Of a stretch of DNA of 64,000 nt, positions 28,479 to 42,129 are shown one piece after another. The notes under the pieces were generated by a model. It was not told the origin of the DNA. It made no database searches and worked only from the letters and a program-made list of their open reading frames with translations. The stretch is from positions 3,856,001 to 3,920,000 of the forward strand of contig NZ_CP074380.1 of assembly GCF_022695595.1 (NCBI RefSeq), given 5' to 3'. A program made the position numbers and the translations under genes. The stretch comes from Streptomyces sp. MST-110588. Its GTDB lineage: Bacteria; Actinomycetota; Actinomycetes; Streptomycetales; Streptomycetaceae. Within the stretch, counting starts at the first letter, position 1; each line of letters starts with the position of its first letter.

Positions 28479-29629
28479 CCCACGCCGCGTACGGAAGCAG
28501 CCCGGTTACGGAAGCAGCCCGGTACGGGAGGTGGCTGCGTACAGAGCCAGAAGCAGCCGCACAGCCGCGTACGGGCATCCCGTACACGGGCACGGCCTCT
28601 CCAGGAGACGTACGGGCGGATCCCCGCACGAACGCGTCCCCGCCCGCTACTCCGAGACCTCCCGCCGCCCTTCCTGGAGCGCGCCCCATCCCGGTTCTCA
28701 CCCCCGCTTCCCGTACGACACAAGGCTCCTGAGCGGCCGTCATGCCCCGTCAGCACACCTCGCCGTCACACCCCGCCGACACGCTCCCAGCCCCGCCCCG
28801 AGCGCCTGTCGAACCCCCTCCGGGCCTCCCCCGAGCCTCCTCCGTACCCCGCCTCATGCCCCGTCAGCCGGCCCCCTCTGTTCGATTTTCGGCGAGGTAA
28901 CGGCCTCTCTCCACAGATTGGGCAAGAATCTTCCGTCCACACCCTGGGGACTCCATAGTTATCCAGTCCCTGTCCACAGGCCCGACCGGTCGCAGTACAT
29001 CCCCCAGGTCACAGGGGTGTGGATTTGTGGCTGAAGATGATCCACAGGCTGTGGACAAAAGATCGCCCCATGGTTGCCCACATGACTCGTCCACCGCTCG
29101 CCCACAGCCCGAGCCGCCTTGTCCCCAGGCTTCCCGGGTCTTTCCACACCCCTGTCCACTGTTCGGCAATGCGACACCAGCGCTCACCGTGGCGAGTGAA
29201 AGGCGTCACACCAACGTGGAGGGTTGGGCTGTGGGGAACAGGGGTAAATCTGGGGATGGCGCTGGGGAGAAGTGCGCCCTGCCTGTGAACCGGCTGTGCA
29301 GAACTTCCGCCGATCCACAGACCCACCTGCTTATCCACGGCCCCCGCCCACAGGCGCAGTGGACAAAAAATCGGCGTTGACCTGCGAAAAGGCAGTTGTC
29401 CACCGTTTCCACAGGGCCTACTACTACGACCACAGAGATCTACCGGGGAACTCGCTCGGAAACGGGCCCTGTGCACAACTCGGCCCGGAGCGCCTCCGGA
29501 CCTCTCGCCCCGACTTGACCCCGAGCCGCACCGACTGTCGGTGGCGTACGTCAGACTGGTGCCGCGGCAACCCAGCCGACGAAGAAGGCCAGCAGGGCGA
29601 GAGCCAGCAACAGCAGGAGGCGGTTTCCG
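28479..29629. other. oriC: Origin of replication oriC
   Basis: Gene-free 1.15 kb between dnaA and dnaN. DnaA boxes crowd the part from about 28905 to 29415. The best is TTGTCCACA at 29050-29058 (minus). One-mismatch boxes are at 28970-28978, 29038-29046, 29074-29082, 29119-29127, 29331-29339, 29358-29366 (minus) and 29396-29404. Two-mismatch ones include 28907-28915, 28933-28941, 29018-29026, 29140-29148, 29152-29160, 29230-29238, 29311-29319 and 29405-29413. Around twenty boxes with no obvious AT-rich unwinding block is what Streptomyces origins look like. The first 400 bp hold no boxes. Short frames here lack coding character. Confidence 0.95.
28490..28523 (+). repeat. Two perfect 17-bp tandem repeats after dnaA
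   Basis: TACGGAAGCAGCCCGGT occurs twice head to tail at 28490-28506 and 28507-28523, starting 12 bp past the dnaA stop codon. Function is unknown. Confidence 0.85.
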
Positions 29630-30760
29630 GTGAAGATCCGGGTGGAGCGCGATGTACTCGCGGAGGCAGTGGCCTGGGCGGCCAAGAGCCTCCCGGCCCG
29701 TCCGCCGGTGCCCGTCCTCGCGGGCCTGCTGCTGAAGGCGGAGGAGAGTGCCCTGAGCCTCTCCGGCTTCGACTACGAGGTCTCGGCGCGGGTCTCGGTC
29801 GAGGCGGACGTGGAGGAGGGCGGCACGGTCCTGGTCTCCGGCCGCCTGCTCGCCGACATCTGCCGCGCCCTCCCCAACCGTCCGGTGGAGATCTCCACAG
29901 ACGGTGTACGGGTCACCGTCGTCTGCGGCTCCTCGCGATTCACACTCCACACCCTTCCTGTGGAGGAGTACCCGGCCCTGCCGCAGATGCCGACCGCCAC
30001 CGGCACCGTCCCCGGTGAGGTCTTCGCGGCTGCCGCCGCCCAGGTGGCCATCGCCGCCGGCCGCGACGACACGCTCCCGGTGCTCACCGGCGTACGGATC
30101 GAGATCGAGGGCGACACCGTCACGCTGGCCTCCACCGACCGCTACCGCTTCGCGGTCCGCGAGTTCCTGTGGAAGCCGGAGAACCCGGACGCCTCCGCCG
30201 TGGCGCTGGTGCCCGCCAAGACGCTTCTGGACACCGCCAAGTCGCTGAGCAGCGGTGACACCGTCACGCTGGCGCTGTCCGGGTCGGGCGCGGGCGAGGG
30301 CCTGATCGGTTTCGAGGGCGCGGGGCGGCGTACGACCACGCGGCTGCTCGAAGGCGACCTGCCGAAGTACCGCACGCTCTTCCCCACGGAGTTCAACTCG
30401 GTGGCCGTGATCGAGACCGCGCCGTTCGTCGAGGCGGTCAAGCGTGTGGCCCTGGTGGCCGAGCGCAACACTCCGGTGCGGCTGAGCTTCGAGCAGGGTG
30501 TGCTGATCCTGGAAGCGGGGTCGAGCGACGACGCACAGGCTGTGGAAAGGGTCGACGCCGACCTGGAGGGCGAGGACATCTCCATCGCCTTCAACCCGGG
30601 CTTCCTGCTGGAGGGCCTGTCGGCCATCGACTCCCCGGTCGCGCAGCTCTCCTTCACCACGTCGACCAAGCCCGCGCTGCTCAGTGGCCGGCCGGCCAAG
30701 GACGCCGAGGCGGACGAGGCGTACAAGTACCTGATCATGCCGGTCCGCCTCTCCGGCTGA
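29630..30760 (+). CDS. dnaN: DNA polymerase III sliding clamp (beta subunit)
   Basis: 376 residues, start GTG at 29630 with AGGAGG 10 nt upstream. It begins VKIRVERDVLAEAVAWAAKSL and has the three-fold repeated clamp architecture. Conserved blocks include LPVLTGVRIEIEGDTVTLASTDRYR (middle domain) and the C-terminal YLIMPVRLSG, which forms the peptide-binding groove (MPVRL) used by polymerase and repair partners. It encircles DNA as a dimer and tethers replicase. It follows oriC as in nearly all bacteria. Confidence 0.97.
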   Translation: MKIRVERDVLAEAVAWAAKSLPARPPVPVLAGLLLKAEESALSLSGFDYEVSARVSVEADVEEGGTVLVSGRLLADICRALPNRPVEISTDGVRVTVVCGSSRFTLHTLPVEEYPALPQMPTATGTVPGEVFAAAAAQVAIAAGRDDTLPVLTGVRIEIEGDTVTLASTDRYRFAVREFLWKPENPDASAVALVPAKTLLDTAKSLSSGDTVTLALSGSGAGEGLIGFEGAGRRTTTRLLEGDLPKYRTLFPTEFNSVAVIETAPFVEAVKRVALVAERNTPVRLSFEQGVLILEAGSSDDAQAVERVDADLEGEDISIAFNPGFLLEGLSAIDSPVAQLSFTTSTKPALLSGRPAKDAEADEAYKYLIMPVRLSG

Positions 30761-31031
30761 CGGCCGACGGCCGACGCTGACCGAGGGCTGAGCCGCTCAT
30801 CACGGCTGATCGGGCGGCCCGCGAACCGTACGCGCTCGCGGGCCGCCCGCCCTCCCTGCGCCGTCCCTCAAGGCTGTCCCGGCGCCGTCGTCGTCGCCGT
30901 ACGAAAGCCCCTCGGCCCGCAGTACGGCGACCGGCTGATGAGCGCCCTGGCCCACAGGTGTGCACGCACCCGCGGGCGTAGGCTCGGACTCAGGTACGAA
31001 ACGCAACGACTACGTGCAAAGAGGGTCTGTG

Positions 31032-31913
31032 ATGGAGCTCGGTCTCGTCGGTCTCGGCAAGATGGGCGGCAACATGCGTGAGCGCATCCGCCGCGCAGGA
31101 CACACCGTCGTCGGATACGACCGCAACCCCGACCTCGCCGATGTCCACAGCCTCAAGGAGCTGGTGGACAGCCTGAAGGGGCCGCGGGTCGTGTGGGTCA
31201 TGGTGCCGGCCGGTGCCGCCACCCAGTCCACGATCGACGAGCTGGGTGAGCTGCTCTCCCCGGGTGACGTGGTCGTCGACGGCGGGAACTCCCGCTGGAC
31301 GGACGACGAGAAGCACGCCGAGGAGCTGAAGGCCAAGGGCATCGGCTTCGTGGACTGCGGTGTCTCCGGTGGCGTGTGGGGCCTGGAGAACGGCTACGCG
31401 CTGATGTACGGCGGCGCCGCGGACGATGTCGCCAAGGTGCAGCCGGTCTTCGACGCGCTCAAGCCGGAGGGCGACTTCGGCTCGGTGCACGCCGGCAAGG
31501 TCGGCGCCGGTCACTTCGCGAAGATGGTCCACAACGGCATCGAGTACGCCATGATGCAGGCGTACGCCGAGGGCTGGGAGCTGCTGGAGAAGGTCGACTC
31601 CGTCACCGACGTACGCGAGGTCTTCCGCTCCTGGCAGCAGGGCACGGTCATCCGCTCCTGGCTGCTGGACCTGGCCGTCAACGCGCTGGACGACGACGAG
31701 CACCTGGACAAGCTGCGCGGTTACGCCGCCGACTCCGGCGAGGGCCGGTGGACGGTGGAGGCCGCGATCGACAACGCGGTGCCGCTGCCCGCGATCACCG
31801 CGTCCCTGTTCGCGCGGTTCGCCTCGCGCCAGGACGACTCGCCGCAGATGAAGATGATCGCCGCGCTGCGCAACCAGTTCGGTGGCCACGCGGTGGAGAA
31901 CGCCAAGAAGTAA
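31032..31913 (+). CDS. gnd: 6-phosphogluconate dehydrogenase, decarboxylating (short form)
   Basis: 293 residues from the ATG at 31032, which is preceded by AAAGAGGG (the frame is open from 30960). The NAD(P) loop is [21 protein letters not shown]. The substrate block is [22 protein letters not shown], and the catalytic lysine region is [24 protein letters not shown]. It is of the short class (about 300 residues, YqeC/GndA-like), often NAD-dependent, rather than the 470-residue enteric type. It turns 6-phosphogluconate into ribulose 5-phosphate in the pentose phosphate pathway. Its place between dnaN and recF is conserved in actinomycetes, with no known functional reason. Confidence 0.95.
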   Translation: MELGLVGLGKMGGNMRERIRRAGHTVVGYDRNPDLADVHSLKELVDSLKGPRVVWVMVPAGAATQSTIDELGELLSPGDVVVDGGNSRWTDDEKHAEELKAKGIGFVDCGVSGGVWGLENGYALMYGGAADDVAKVQPVFDALKPEGDFGSVHAGKVGAGHFAKMVHNGIEYAMMQAYAEGWELLEKVDSVTDVREVFRSWQQGTVIRSWLLDLAVNALDDDEHLDKLRGYAADSGEGRWTVEAAIDNAVPLPAITASLFARFASRQDDSPQMKMIAALRNQFGGHAVENAKK

Positions 31914-32047
31914 CGCCAGGAAGTAAGCACCGCTCAACAGGCTCAGGTTCAGGCTCAGCAGTTTCCGCTCAGCGGTTTTTGCGGTTTCCGCCGAGTGACA
32001 CAAGTAGTTTCCGTAGTTCCGCTGCCGGGGGAGGTCGGCGCGCCACC

Positions 32048-33196
32048 ATGCACGTCACGCATCTCTCGCTCGCCGACTTCCGCTCGTACGCCCGGGTCGA
32101 GGTCCCGCTCGGACCGGGCGTCACGGCTTTCGTGGGCCCCAACGGGCAGGGCAAGACCAACCTCGTTGAGGCGGTGGGCTACCTCGCCACCCTCGGCAGC
32201 CACCGGGTCTCCTCCGACGCGCCGCTGGTGCGCAAGGGGGCGGAGCGGGCGATCGTCCGGGCTTCGGTGGTGCAGGGCGAGCGGCAGCAGCTCGTGGAGC
32301 TGGAGCTGAATCCGGGCCGCGCCAACCGCGCGCGGATCAACCGGTCCTCGCAGGTCAGGCCGCGGGACGTGCTGGGCATCCTGCGGACGGTGCTGTTCGC
32401 GCCGGAGGACCTGGCGCTGGTCAAGGGCGATCCGGGGGAGCGCCGCCGCTTCCTGGACGAGCTGATCACCGCGCGCTCGCCGCGGATGGCGGGCGTGCGG
32501 TCGGACTACGACCGGGTGCTCAAGCAGCGGAACACCCTGCTCAAGACGGCGGCGCTGGCGCGGCGGCACGGTGGCCGGCAGCTCGACCTGTCCACTCTTG
32601 ACGTATGGGATCAGCACCTTGCCCGCGTGGGTGCGGAACTGCTCGCTCAGCGTCTGGATCTGATCGCCGCGTTGCAGCCGCTGGCGGACAAGGCGTACGA
32701 GCAGCTCGCACCCGGCGGCGGCCCGGTGGGGCTGGAGTACCGCGGTTCCCTGGGCGAACTGCCGGCGGGCGCCGCCGCGGGCGGGGCCTCGCGCGAGGAG
32801 CTGTACGGGCTGCTGTCGGAGGCCCTCGGCCAGGCGCGCAGGAGCGAGATCGAGCGCGGGGTGACACTGGTCGGGCCGCACCGCGACGACCTGCTGCTCA
32901 ATCTGGGGGAGCTGCCGGCGAAGGGGTACGCCAGTCACGGCGAGTCGTGGTCCTACGCGCTGGCGCTCCGCCTGGCCTCGTACGACCTGCTGCGCTCCGA
33001 GGGCAACGAGCCGGTGCTGGTGCTGGACGACGTGTTCGCGGAGCTGGACGCGCGGCGCCGGGAGCGGCTGGCGGAGCTGGTGGCGCCGGGCGAGCAGGTG
33101 CTGGTGACGGCGGCGGTGGACGAGGACGTGCCGGGGCAGTTGGCCGGGGCGCGGTTCGCGGTGTCCGGCGGTACGGCGGAGAAGGTCCGTCCGTGA
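32048..33196 (+). CDS. recF: DNA replication and repair protein RecF
   Basis: 382 residues from the ATG at 32048 (GGGGGAGG lies about 12 nt upstream). Walker A is [18 protein letters not shown] (about residues 29-46). The ABC signature region is [20 protein letters not shown], and Walker B is [20 protein letters not shown]. It is an SMC-like ATPase that, with RecO and RecR, loads RecA at single-strand gaps. The gene overlaps dciA by GTGA, so they are co-translated. Confidence 0.97.
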   Translation: MHVTHLSLADFRSYARVEVPLGPGVTAFVGPNGQGKTNLVEAVGYLATLGSHRVSSDAPLVRKGAERAIVRASVVQGERQQLVELELNPGRANRARINRSSQVRPRDVLGILRTVLFAPEDLALVKGDPGERRRFLDELITARSPRMAGVRSDYDRVLKQRNTLLKTAALARRHGGRQLDLSTLDVWDQHLARVGAELLAQRLDLIAALQPLADKAYEQLAPGGGPVGLEYRGSLGELPAGAAAGGASREELYGLLSEALGQARRSEIERGVTLVGPHRDDLLLNLGELPAKGYASHGESWSYALALRLASYDLLRSEGNEPVLVLDDVFAELDARRRERLAELVAPGEQVLVTAAVDEDVPGQLAGARFAVSGGTAEKVRP

Positions 33197-33780
33197 GTGG
33201 TCAAGAGTCCCAGGAGCCCGACAAGTCCCGTGGGTCCCACACACCGCAGGGACCTGACGAGTCCGGCAAGCCCAAGCCGCCGGAGCTGTCCGGCGTGGAC
33301 CTGGCGCGGCAGGCACTGGTGGCGGCCAAGGAGCAGGCCCGCGCCCGTGGGGCCGCCGCCCAGCAGAAGAAGCAGGCGCGGCGGGGCGGACTGCGCTCGG
33401 GTGCGCGGGCGGACGGCCGGGACCCGCTGCCGCTGGGCGCGGCAATCAGCCGGCTGATCACCGAGCGCGGCTGGGAGACCCCGGCGGCGGTCGGCGGGGT
33501 GATGGGCCGGTGGCCGCAACTGGTGGGGCCGGAGGTGGCGCAGCACTGCGAGCCGCAGAAGTACGACGAGGACGCGCGGGTGCTGACCGTGCAGTGCGAC
33601 TCCACGGCCTGGGCGACGCAGCTCAGGCTGCTGGCGCCGCAGCTCGTGGCACGGCTGAACCAGGACCTGGGACAGGGCACGGTCCGGCTGATCAAGGTGC
33701 TGGGGCCGGGCGGCCCGGCACGGCGGTACGGGCCGTTGCGTGCGCCGGGGAGCAAGGGCCCCGGGGACACGTACGGCTGA
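33193..33780 (+). CDS. dciA: DciA-like replicative helicase loader (DUF721)
   Basis: 195 residues, start GTG at 33193 overlapping the recF stop. The N-terminal 90 residues are charged and disordered ([28 protein letters not shown]). The DUF721 domain (about 95-175) has [29 protein letters not shown] and [24 protein letters not shown], the conserved W and STAWATQL pattern. DciA proteins load the DnaB helicase at the origin in bacteria that lack DnaC or DnaI. This is known for proteobacterial and mycobacterial members, so the role here is a strong inference. Next to oriC, recF and gyrB it is well placed. Confidence 0.92.
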   Translation: MSGQESQEPDKSRGSHTPQGPDESGKPKPPELSGVDLARQALVAAKEQARARGAAAQQKKQARRGGLRSGARADGRDPLPLGAAISRLITERGWETPAAVGGVMGRWPQLVGPEVAQHCEPQKYDEDARVLTVQCDSTAWATQLRLLAPQLVARLNQDLGQGTVRLIKVLGPGGPARRYGPLRAPGSKGPGDTYG

Positions 33781-36396
<2,616 letters not shown>

Positions 36397-36445
36397 TCCC
36401 GTCGGTCTGAACGACAGCCGCAGCGCGAAAGGACTTTGAACAGCA

Positions 36446-36465
36446 ATGACCGACGAGAATCCCCC

Positions 36466-36469
<4 letters not shown>
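36446..36469 (+). other. Seven-codon leader ORF overlapping the gyrA start
   Basis: ATG at 36446 opens MTDENPP and stops at the TGA 36467-36469, which overlaps the GTG at 36466 (GTGA). A GAAAGGA site lies about 12 nt upstream of the ATG. Its residues resemble the usual Streptomyces GyrA N-terminus, so it looks like the former gyrA start separated by a one-base loss in a C-run. Confidence 0.65.
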
Positions 36470-39066
<2,597 letters not shown>

Positions 39067-39081
39067 CACGAGGAGTAGATC

Positions 39082-39828
39082 GTGAGTAGAGCCACGGGCG
39101 CTGCGGCGGGCGGGCCGGGAGCGAAAAGACGCTCCCCGGCCGGACCCGCGACCGTGACGGAAGACGGCGCCCGTGGCTCTGCCGCTGACGACGGCTCCTC
39201 ATCGGAGGGCTCCTACCAGGGGGGAACCGTGACCGACAGGCGACAGCCGTCCTCACAGCACCAGGCCAGGCAGCAGACCGCGCAGGGGGTGCAGGCCCAG
39301 CGGGCGCAGGCTTCGGGGGCCGCGGCGGGCGGGGCACCCGGTGGGGCGCAGCAGCCGTACCAGCCGCCCCAGGCGTACCGCTCGGGCTCCGGCGGGGGCG
39401 CGGGCTCCTCGGGTTCACCGGCAGGGCGCCGGCCGCGTACGGGCACGCGCACGGAACCCCGTACGCGCAAGGCCCGGCTGCGGGTGGCCAGGGCCGATCC
39501 CTGGTCGGTGATGAAGGTCAGCTTCCTGCTGTCCATCGCGCTGGGCATCTGCACGATCGTGGCGGTATCGGTGCTGTGGATGGTGCTGGACGCGATGGGC
39601 GTCTTCTCCACCGTCGGCGGCACGATCAGCGAGGCGACCGGGTCCGAGGGCAGCGGTTTCGACCTGGAGTCCTTCCTGTCGCTGCCGCGGGTGCTGATGT
39701 TCACCACGATCATTGCGGTGATCGACGTGGTGCTGGCGACGGCGCTGGCCACGCTCGGGGCCTTCATCTACAACATCTCGGCCGGTTTCGTCGGCGGGGT
39801 GGAGCTGACGCTGGCGGAGGACGAGTGA
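39082..39828 (+). CDS. DUF3566 membrane protein
   Basis: 248 residues. The start GTG has GAGGAG upstream, 15 bp after gyrA. The N-terminal 130 residues are disordered (Gln/Ala/Gly-rich). The DUF3566 domain (about 135-245) begins RARLRVARADPWSVMKVSFLLSIALGICTIVAVSVLWMVLDAMG, of which the DPWSVMKVSFLLS motif is diagnostic. It has two TMs flanking a short loop and a GAFIYNISAGFVGGVELTL C-terminus. The family always follows gyrA in actinobacteria. In mycobacteria and corynebacteria members are linked to the growth pole and cell shape. A second in-frame GTG at 39229 would remove 49 disordered residues. Confidence 0.92.
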   Translation: MSRATGAAAGGPGAKRRSPAGPATVTEDGARGSAADDGSSSEGSYQGGTVTDRRQPSSQHQARQQTAQGVQAQRAQASGAAAGGAPGGAQQPYQPPQAYRSGSGGGAGSSGSPAGRRPRTGTRTEPRTRKARLRVARADPWSVMKVSFLLSIALGICTIVAVSVLWMVLDAMGVFSTVGGTISEATGSEGSGFDLESFLSLPRVLMFTTIIAVIDVVLATALATLGAFIYNISAGFVGGVELTLAEDE

Positions 39829-39879
39829 GGCCGGGAGCCGGTACGGACGGGGCGTTCCCGGGGTCATGGGGAACCGATT

Positions 39880-39908
39880 TTGGGAACGCCTCTGAAGTGC
39901 GCTAATCT
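39880..39908 (+). promoter_or_regulatory. Promoter of tRNA-Ile
   Basis: TTGGGA at 39880-39885, 17-nt spacer, TAATCT at 39903-39908, placed 13 bp before the mature tRNA 5' end. This is a good housekeeping-type promoter. It overlaps an inverted repeat (39851-39859 with 39882-39890) that may end the upstream transcript. Confidence 0.75.
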
Positions 39909-39921
39909 TTCGGTGCAGCGC

Positions 39922-39998
39922 GGGGCTATAGCTCAGACGGTTAGAGCGCTTCCCTGATAAGGAAGAGGCCACAGGTTCAAGTCCTGTTAGCCCCACCA
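39922..39998 (+). tRNA. ileT: tRNA-Ile (GAU anticodon)
   Basis: Acceptor GGGGCTA pairs with TAGCCCC. The D-loop GCTCAGACGGTTAGAGC, the anticodon loop CTGATAA (GAT at 39956-39958) and the T-arm GTTCAAGTC are all standard. CCA is encoded (39996-39998). Confidence 0.97.
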
Positions 39999-40003
39999 GC
40001 GCG

Positions 40004-40039
40004 ATCGGCCCGGCCGGAGATCTCTCCGGCCGGGCCGAT
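40004..40039 (+). terminator. Terminator of tRNA-Ile
   Basis: Perfect 17-bp stem (arms 40004-40020 and 40023-40039, ATCGGCCCGGCCGGAGA) with a 2-nt loop and a weak T-run, 6 bp past the tRNA. Confidence 0.88.
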
Positions 40040-40203
40040 TCGTTTCTGCGGACGGTGTCTCTCCCCGGCTCGATCGACTTCTCCGGGCTGATTCGTTTCT
40101 GCGGGACAGGAGTTGGTCCGGCCCTAGGTCACCGATCGGTATCGGCCGTGTGTATCATCGGCCACCAGAGGTCCCCTACGTCAACGAAAGACGAGGTCGC
40201 GCG

Positions 40204-40338
40204 GTGAAGAAGCTTCTCCTGGTCGCACTGGCCGCCATCGGCGGGCTCCTCGTGTACCGCCAGATCCAGGCGGATCGCGCCGAGCAGGATCTGTGGACGG
40301 AGGCGACCGACTCCGTGCCCGCAGGTTCGGGTGTGTGA
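40204..40338 (+). CDS. DLW-39 family small membrane-anchored protein
   Basis: 44 residues from the GTG at 40204: VKKLLLVALAAIGGLLVYR, then QIQADRAEQDLWTEATDSV. The N-terminal hydrophobic helix anchors it, and the conserved DLW motif names the family. It is found beside tRNA-Ile in streptomycetes and mycobacteria, and its function is unknown. A hairpin terminator follows. Confidence 0.88.
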   Translation: MKKLLLVALAAIGGLLVYRQIQADRAEQDLWTEATDSVPAGSGV

Positions 40339-40355
40339 GACACGAAACAGCTCGT

Positions 40356-40395
40356 ACGGAACCCCGGTCGTCCCTGGTGGCGGCCGGGGTTCCGT
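40356..40395 (+). terminator. Terminator after DLW-39 gene
   Basis: Perfect 12-bp arms 40356-40367 and 40384-40395 (ACGGAACCCCGG) with a 16-nt loop, 18 bp past the stop codon. Confidence 0.8.
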
Positions 40396-40610
40396 GCGTC
40401 CGTGACCGCTCCCTTTTGTTTGCTTGCGCACATTGATAGGTTGCGCCAGCAAAGATGATGTTGAGCGCCGGGGCGGGCCCTCGGCGGACGGTTGAGTCGG
40501 CGGGTCGGTAGGTCGGCGGGGACGGCGGCGGGGTAGGACGGGCCCCGGTTCGGGGTCGGGATCGTACGGGCTCGTAGAGGCTCGTACGGGATTATGAGGG
40601 GGGACGCACG

Positions 40611-42083
40611 GTGAGGCGGCGGCGGACGGCTGGGGGCGAGACGATGCGGGGCTGGAGTCTGCGGCGTGGTGAGGCGGGACGCGGCACCCTGCGACGCGCC
40701 GTGAGGGGGGCCGGCGCCGCGGCGCTCGCCACGATGGCGCTGCTGTCGTCACCCGTACCGGCCGGGGCCCGGAGCGGTGGCCTGCCCACGTACAAGACGG
40801 CTCAGGACGCCAAGGCGGTCAAGGGCACGCCCAGCACTGAGGACGCCCCGCGGATCATCCCCGGCAGGTACTCCGACAGCATCGCGCTGGGGGAGGAGAA
40901 GCACTACGCCGTCGACCTCGACGCGACGTCCAACGCCTATGTGGCGGCGGTCGCCGCGCCACCACCGGGCGCGGAGGTCGAGGACTACACCGACAACCTG
41001 TTGGTTCAGATCAGGGACAGCCGCGGAAACTCGTGCGGTCCGCAGGGGCGTACGGCCTTCCGGGGCCACAGGATGGCCTACCCCGTCGCGGACTACGCCG
41101 GCCGGCAGATCCGCGGACGACGGGCCGACTGCCAGGAGGCGGGCGTGTACGACGTCGTCCTCAAAAGAGAGGGCAGGTCGGCCGCGGGGCCCGACCGCTG
41201 GCCCGTCGAGCTGTCCTTCCTCACCGAGCCGGGCCTGACGGGCAACGCGCCCGGCAAGCCGGCCGACGCCACCCGGCCCACCGAGACACCCCCTCCGCCC
41301 ACTGCCGCAACGAAGAAGAAGGCCACCGGCGGCACCGGCTTCAACGACGCCGGTTCGGTCGGCAAAGGCGTGTGGAAGGACCGGATCAGGCCCGGTGAGA
41401 CCCGCTTCTACCGGGTGCCCGTCGACTGGGGACAGCAGCTCAACGTGAGCGCCGAGCTGCCGGGCGCCCCGGCCGGCGGCACCGGCACCGGGTTCCTGCC
41501 CGACGCGCTCGGTCTGAGCGTCTACAACCCGGCGCGCGGCCTGGTCGGTACGGTCGACTTCGCCGCGTACGACGGAAAACCCGCCGCGGCCCGGATGTTC
41601 ACCGCACCGGTCGACTACGGGAACAGGGAGAGCAGCGTCGACGCGGTCGGCGCGATGCGGTTCGCGGGCTGGTACTACCTCGAAATCTCCCTGCACGGCG
41701 ACACCGCGAAGTACTTCAAGGACGGCGCGGGCCTCACCCTGCGGGTGGATGTGAAGGGGAAGGCGAAGGCCGGGCCCGGTTACAGCAAGGACACGCCCGA
41801 CTTCTCCGTCAGCCAGGACGACAAGGAAGCGGCCGGCAAGGGCCTGAGGGGCGGTCAGGAGGACGGCCCGGGCGCCGGCGCGGGCGGCACCAGGCGGCTG
41901 CTGGGTTATGCGGGGCTCGGCGTGGGCACCGTACTGCTGGCCGGGCTGGGCACGTGGACGCTCGTGGCTCGGCGGCGGGGCGCGGTGGCGGCTCCGGGGG
42001 CGTCTCAGGTAGTCGCCCCCGGGCAGGAACGGTCAGGGCCGGGAGTCGATACGCAGAAGATGAGCCCACCGCAGAACCCTTAG
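40611..42083 (+). CDS. Secreted, C-terminally membrane-anchored protein of unknown function
   Basis: 490 residues, start GTG with GGGGGGAC upstream. A long signal peptide (Arg-rich, then ALATMALLSSPVPAGARS, to about residue 54) is followed by two similar beta-rich modules. The first is about 80-200 (GRYSDSIALGEEKHYAVDLDA) and the second about 255-395 (GVWKDRIRPGETRFYRVPVDW). Both contain the pattern 'G-x-x-x-D-x-I-x-x-G-E-x-x-x-Y-x-V' and resemble bacterial pre-peptidase (PPC-like) beta-sandwich domains. One TM lies near residues 440-460, with a short basic then disordered cytoplasmic tail. Function is not known. It converges with a Ser/Thr kinase gene 46 bp away. Confidence 0.8.
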   Translation: MRRRRTAGGETMRGWSLRRGEAGRGTLRRAVRGAGAAALATMALLSSPVPAGARSGGLPTYKTAQDAKAVKGTPSTEDAPRIIPGRYSDSIALGEEKHYAVDLDATSNAYVAAVAAPPPGAEVEDYTDNLLVQIRDSRGNSCGPQGRTAFRGHRMAYPVADYAGRQIRGRRADCQEAGVYDVVLKREGRSAAGPDRWPVELSFLTEPGLTGNAPGKPADATRPTETPPPPTAATKKKATGGTGFNDAGSVGKGVWKDRIRPGETRFYRVPVDWGQQLNVSAELPGAPAGGTGTGFLPDALGLSVYNPARGLVGTVDFAAYDGKPAAARMFTAPVDYGNRESSVDAVGAMRFAGWYYLEISLHGDTAKYFKDGAGLTLRVDVKGKAKAGPGYSKDTPDFSVSQDDKEAAGKGLRGGQEDGPGAGAGGTRRLLGYAGLGVGTVLLAGLGTWTLVARRRGAVAAPGASQVVAPGQERSGPGVDTQKMSPPQNP

Positions 42084-42098
42084 CCGTACGAGGCACCC

Positions 42099-42124
42099 TG
42101 TCCTGGCCTGTCCTGGCCAGGACA
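42099..42124. terminator. Bidirectional terminator between convergent genes
   Basis: TGTCCTGG and CCAGGACA form an 8-bp perfect stem (42109-42124). A further copy of TGTCCTGGCC at 42099-42108 offers an alternative pairing with a loop. Confidence 0.65.
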
Positions 42125-42129
42125 GACTC

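Noticed and set aside
28864..29034. Small ORFs within the dnaA-dnaN gap
   Set aside because: They overlap DnaA boxes, lack ribosome sites and show no coding bias.
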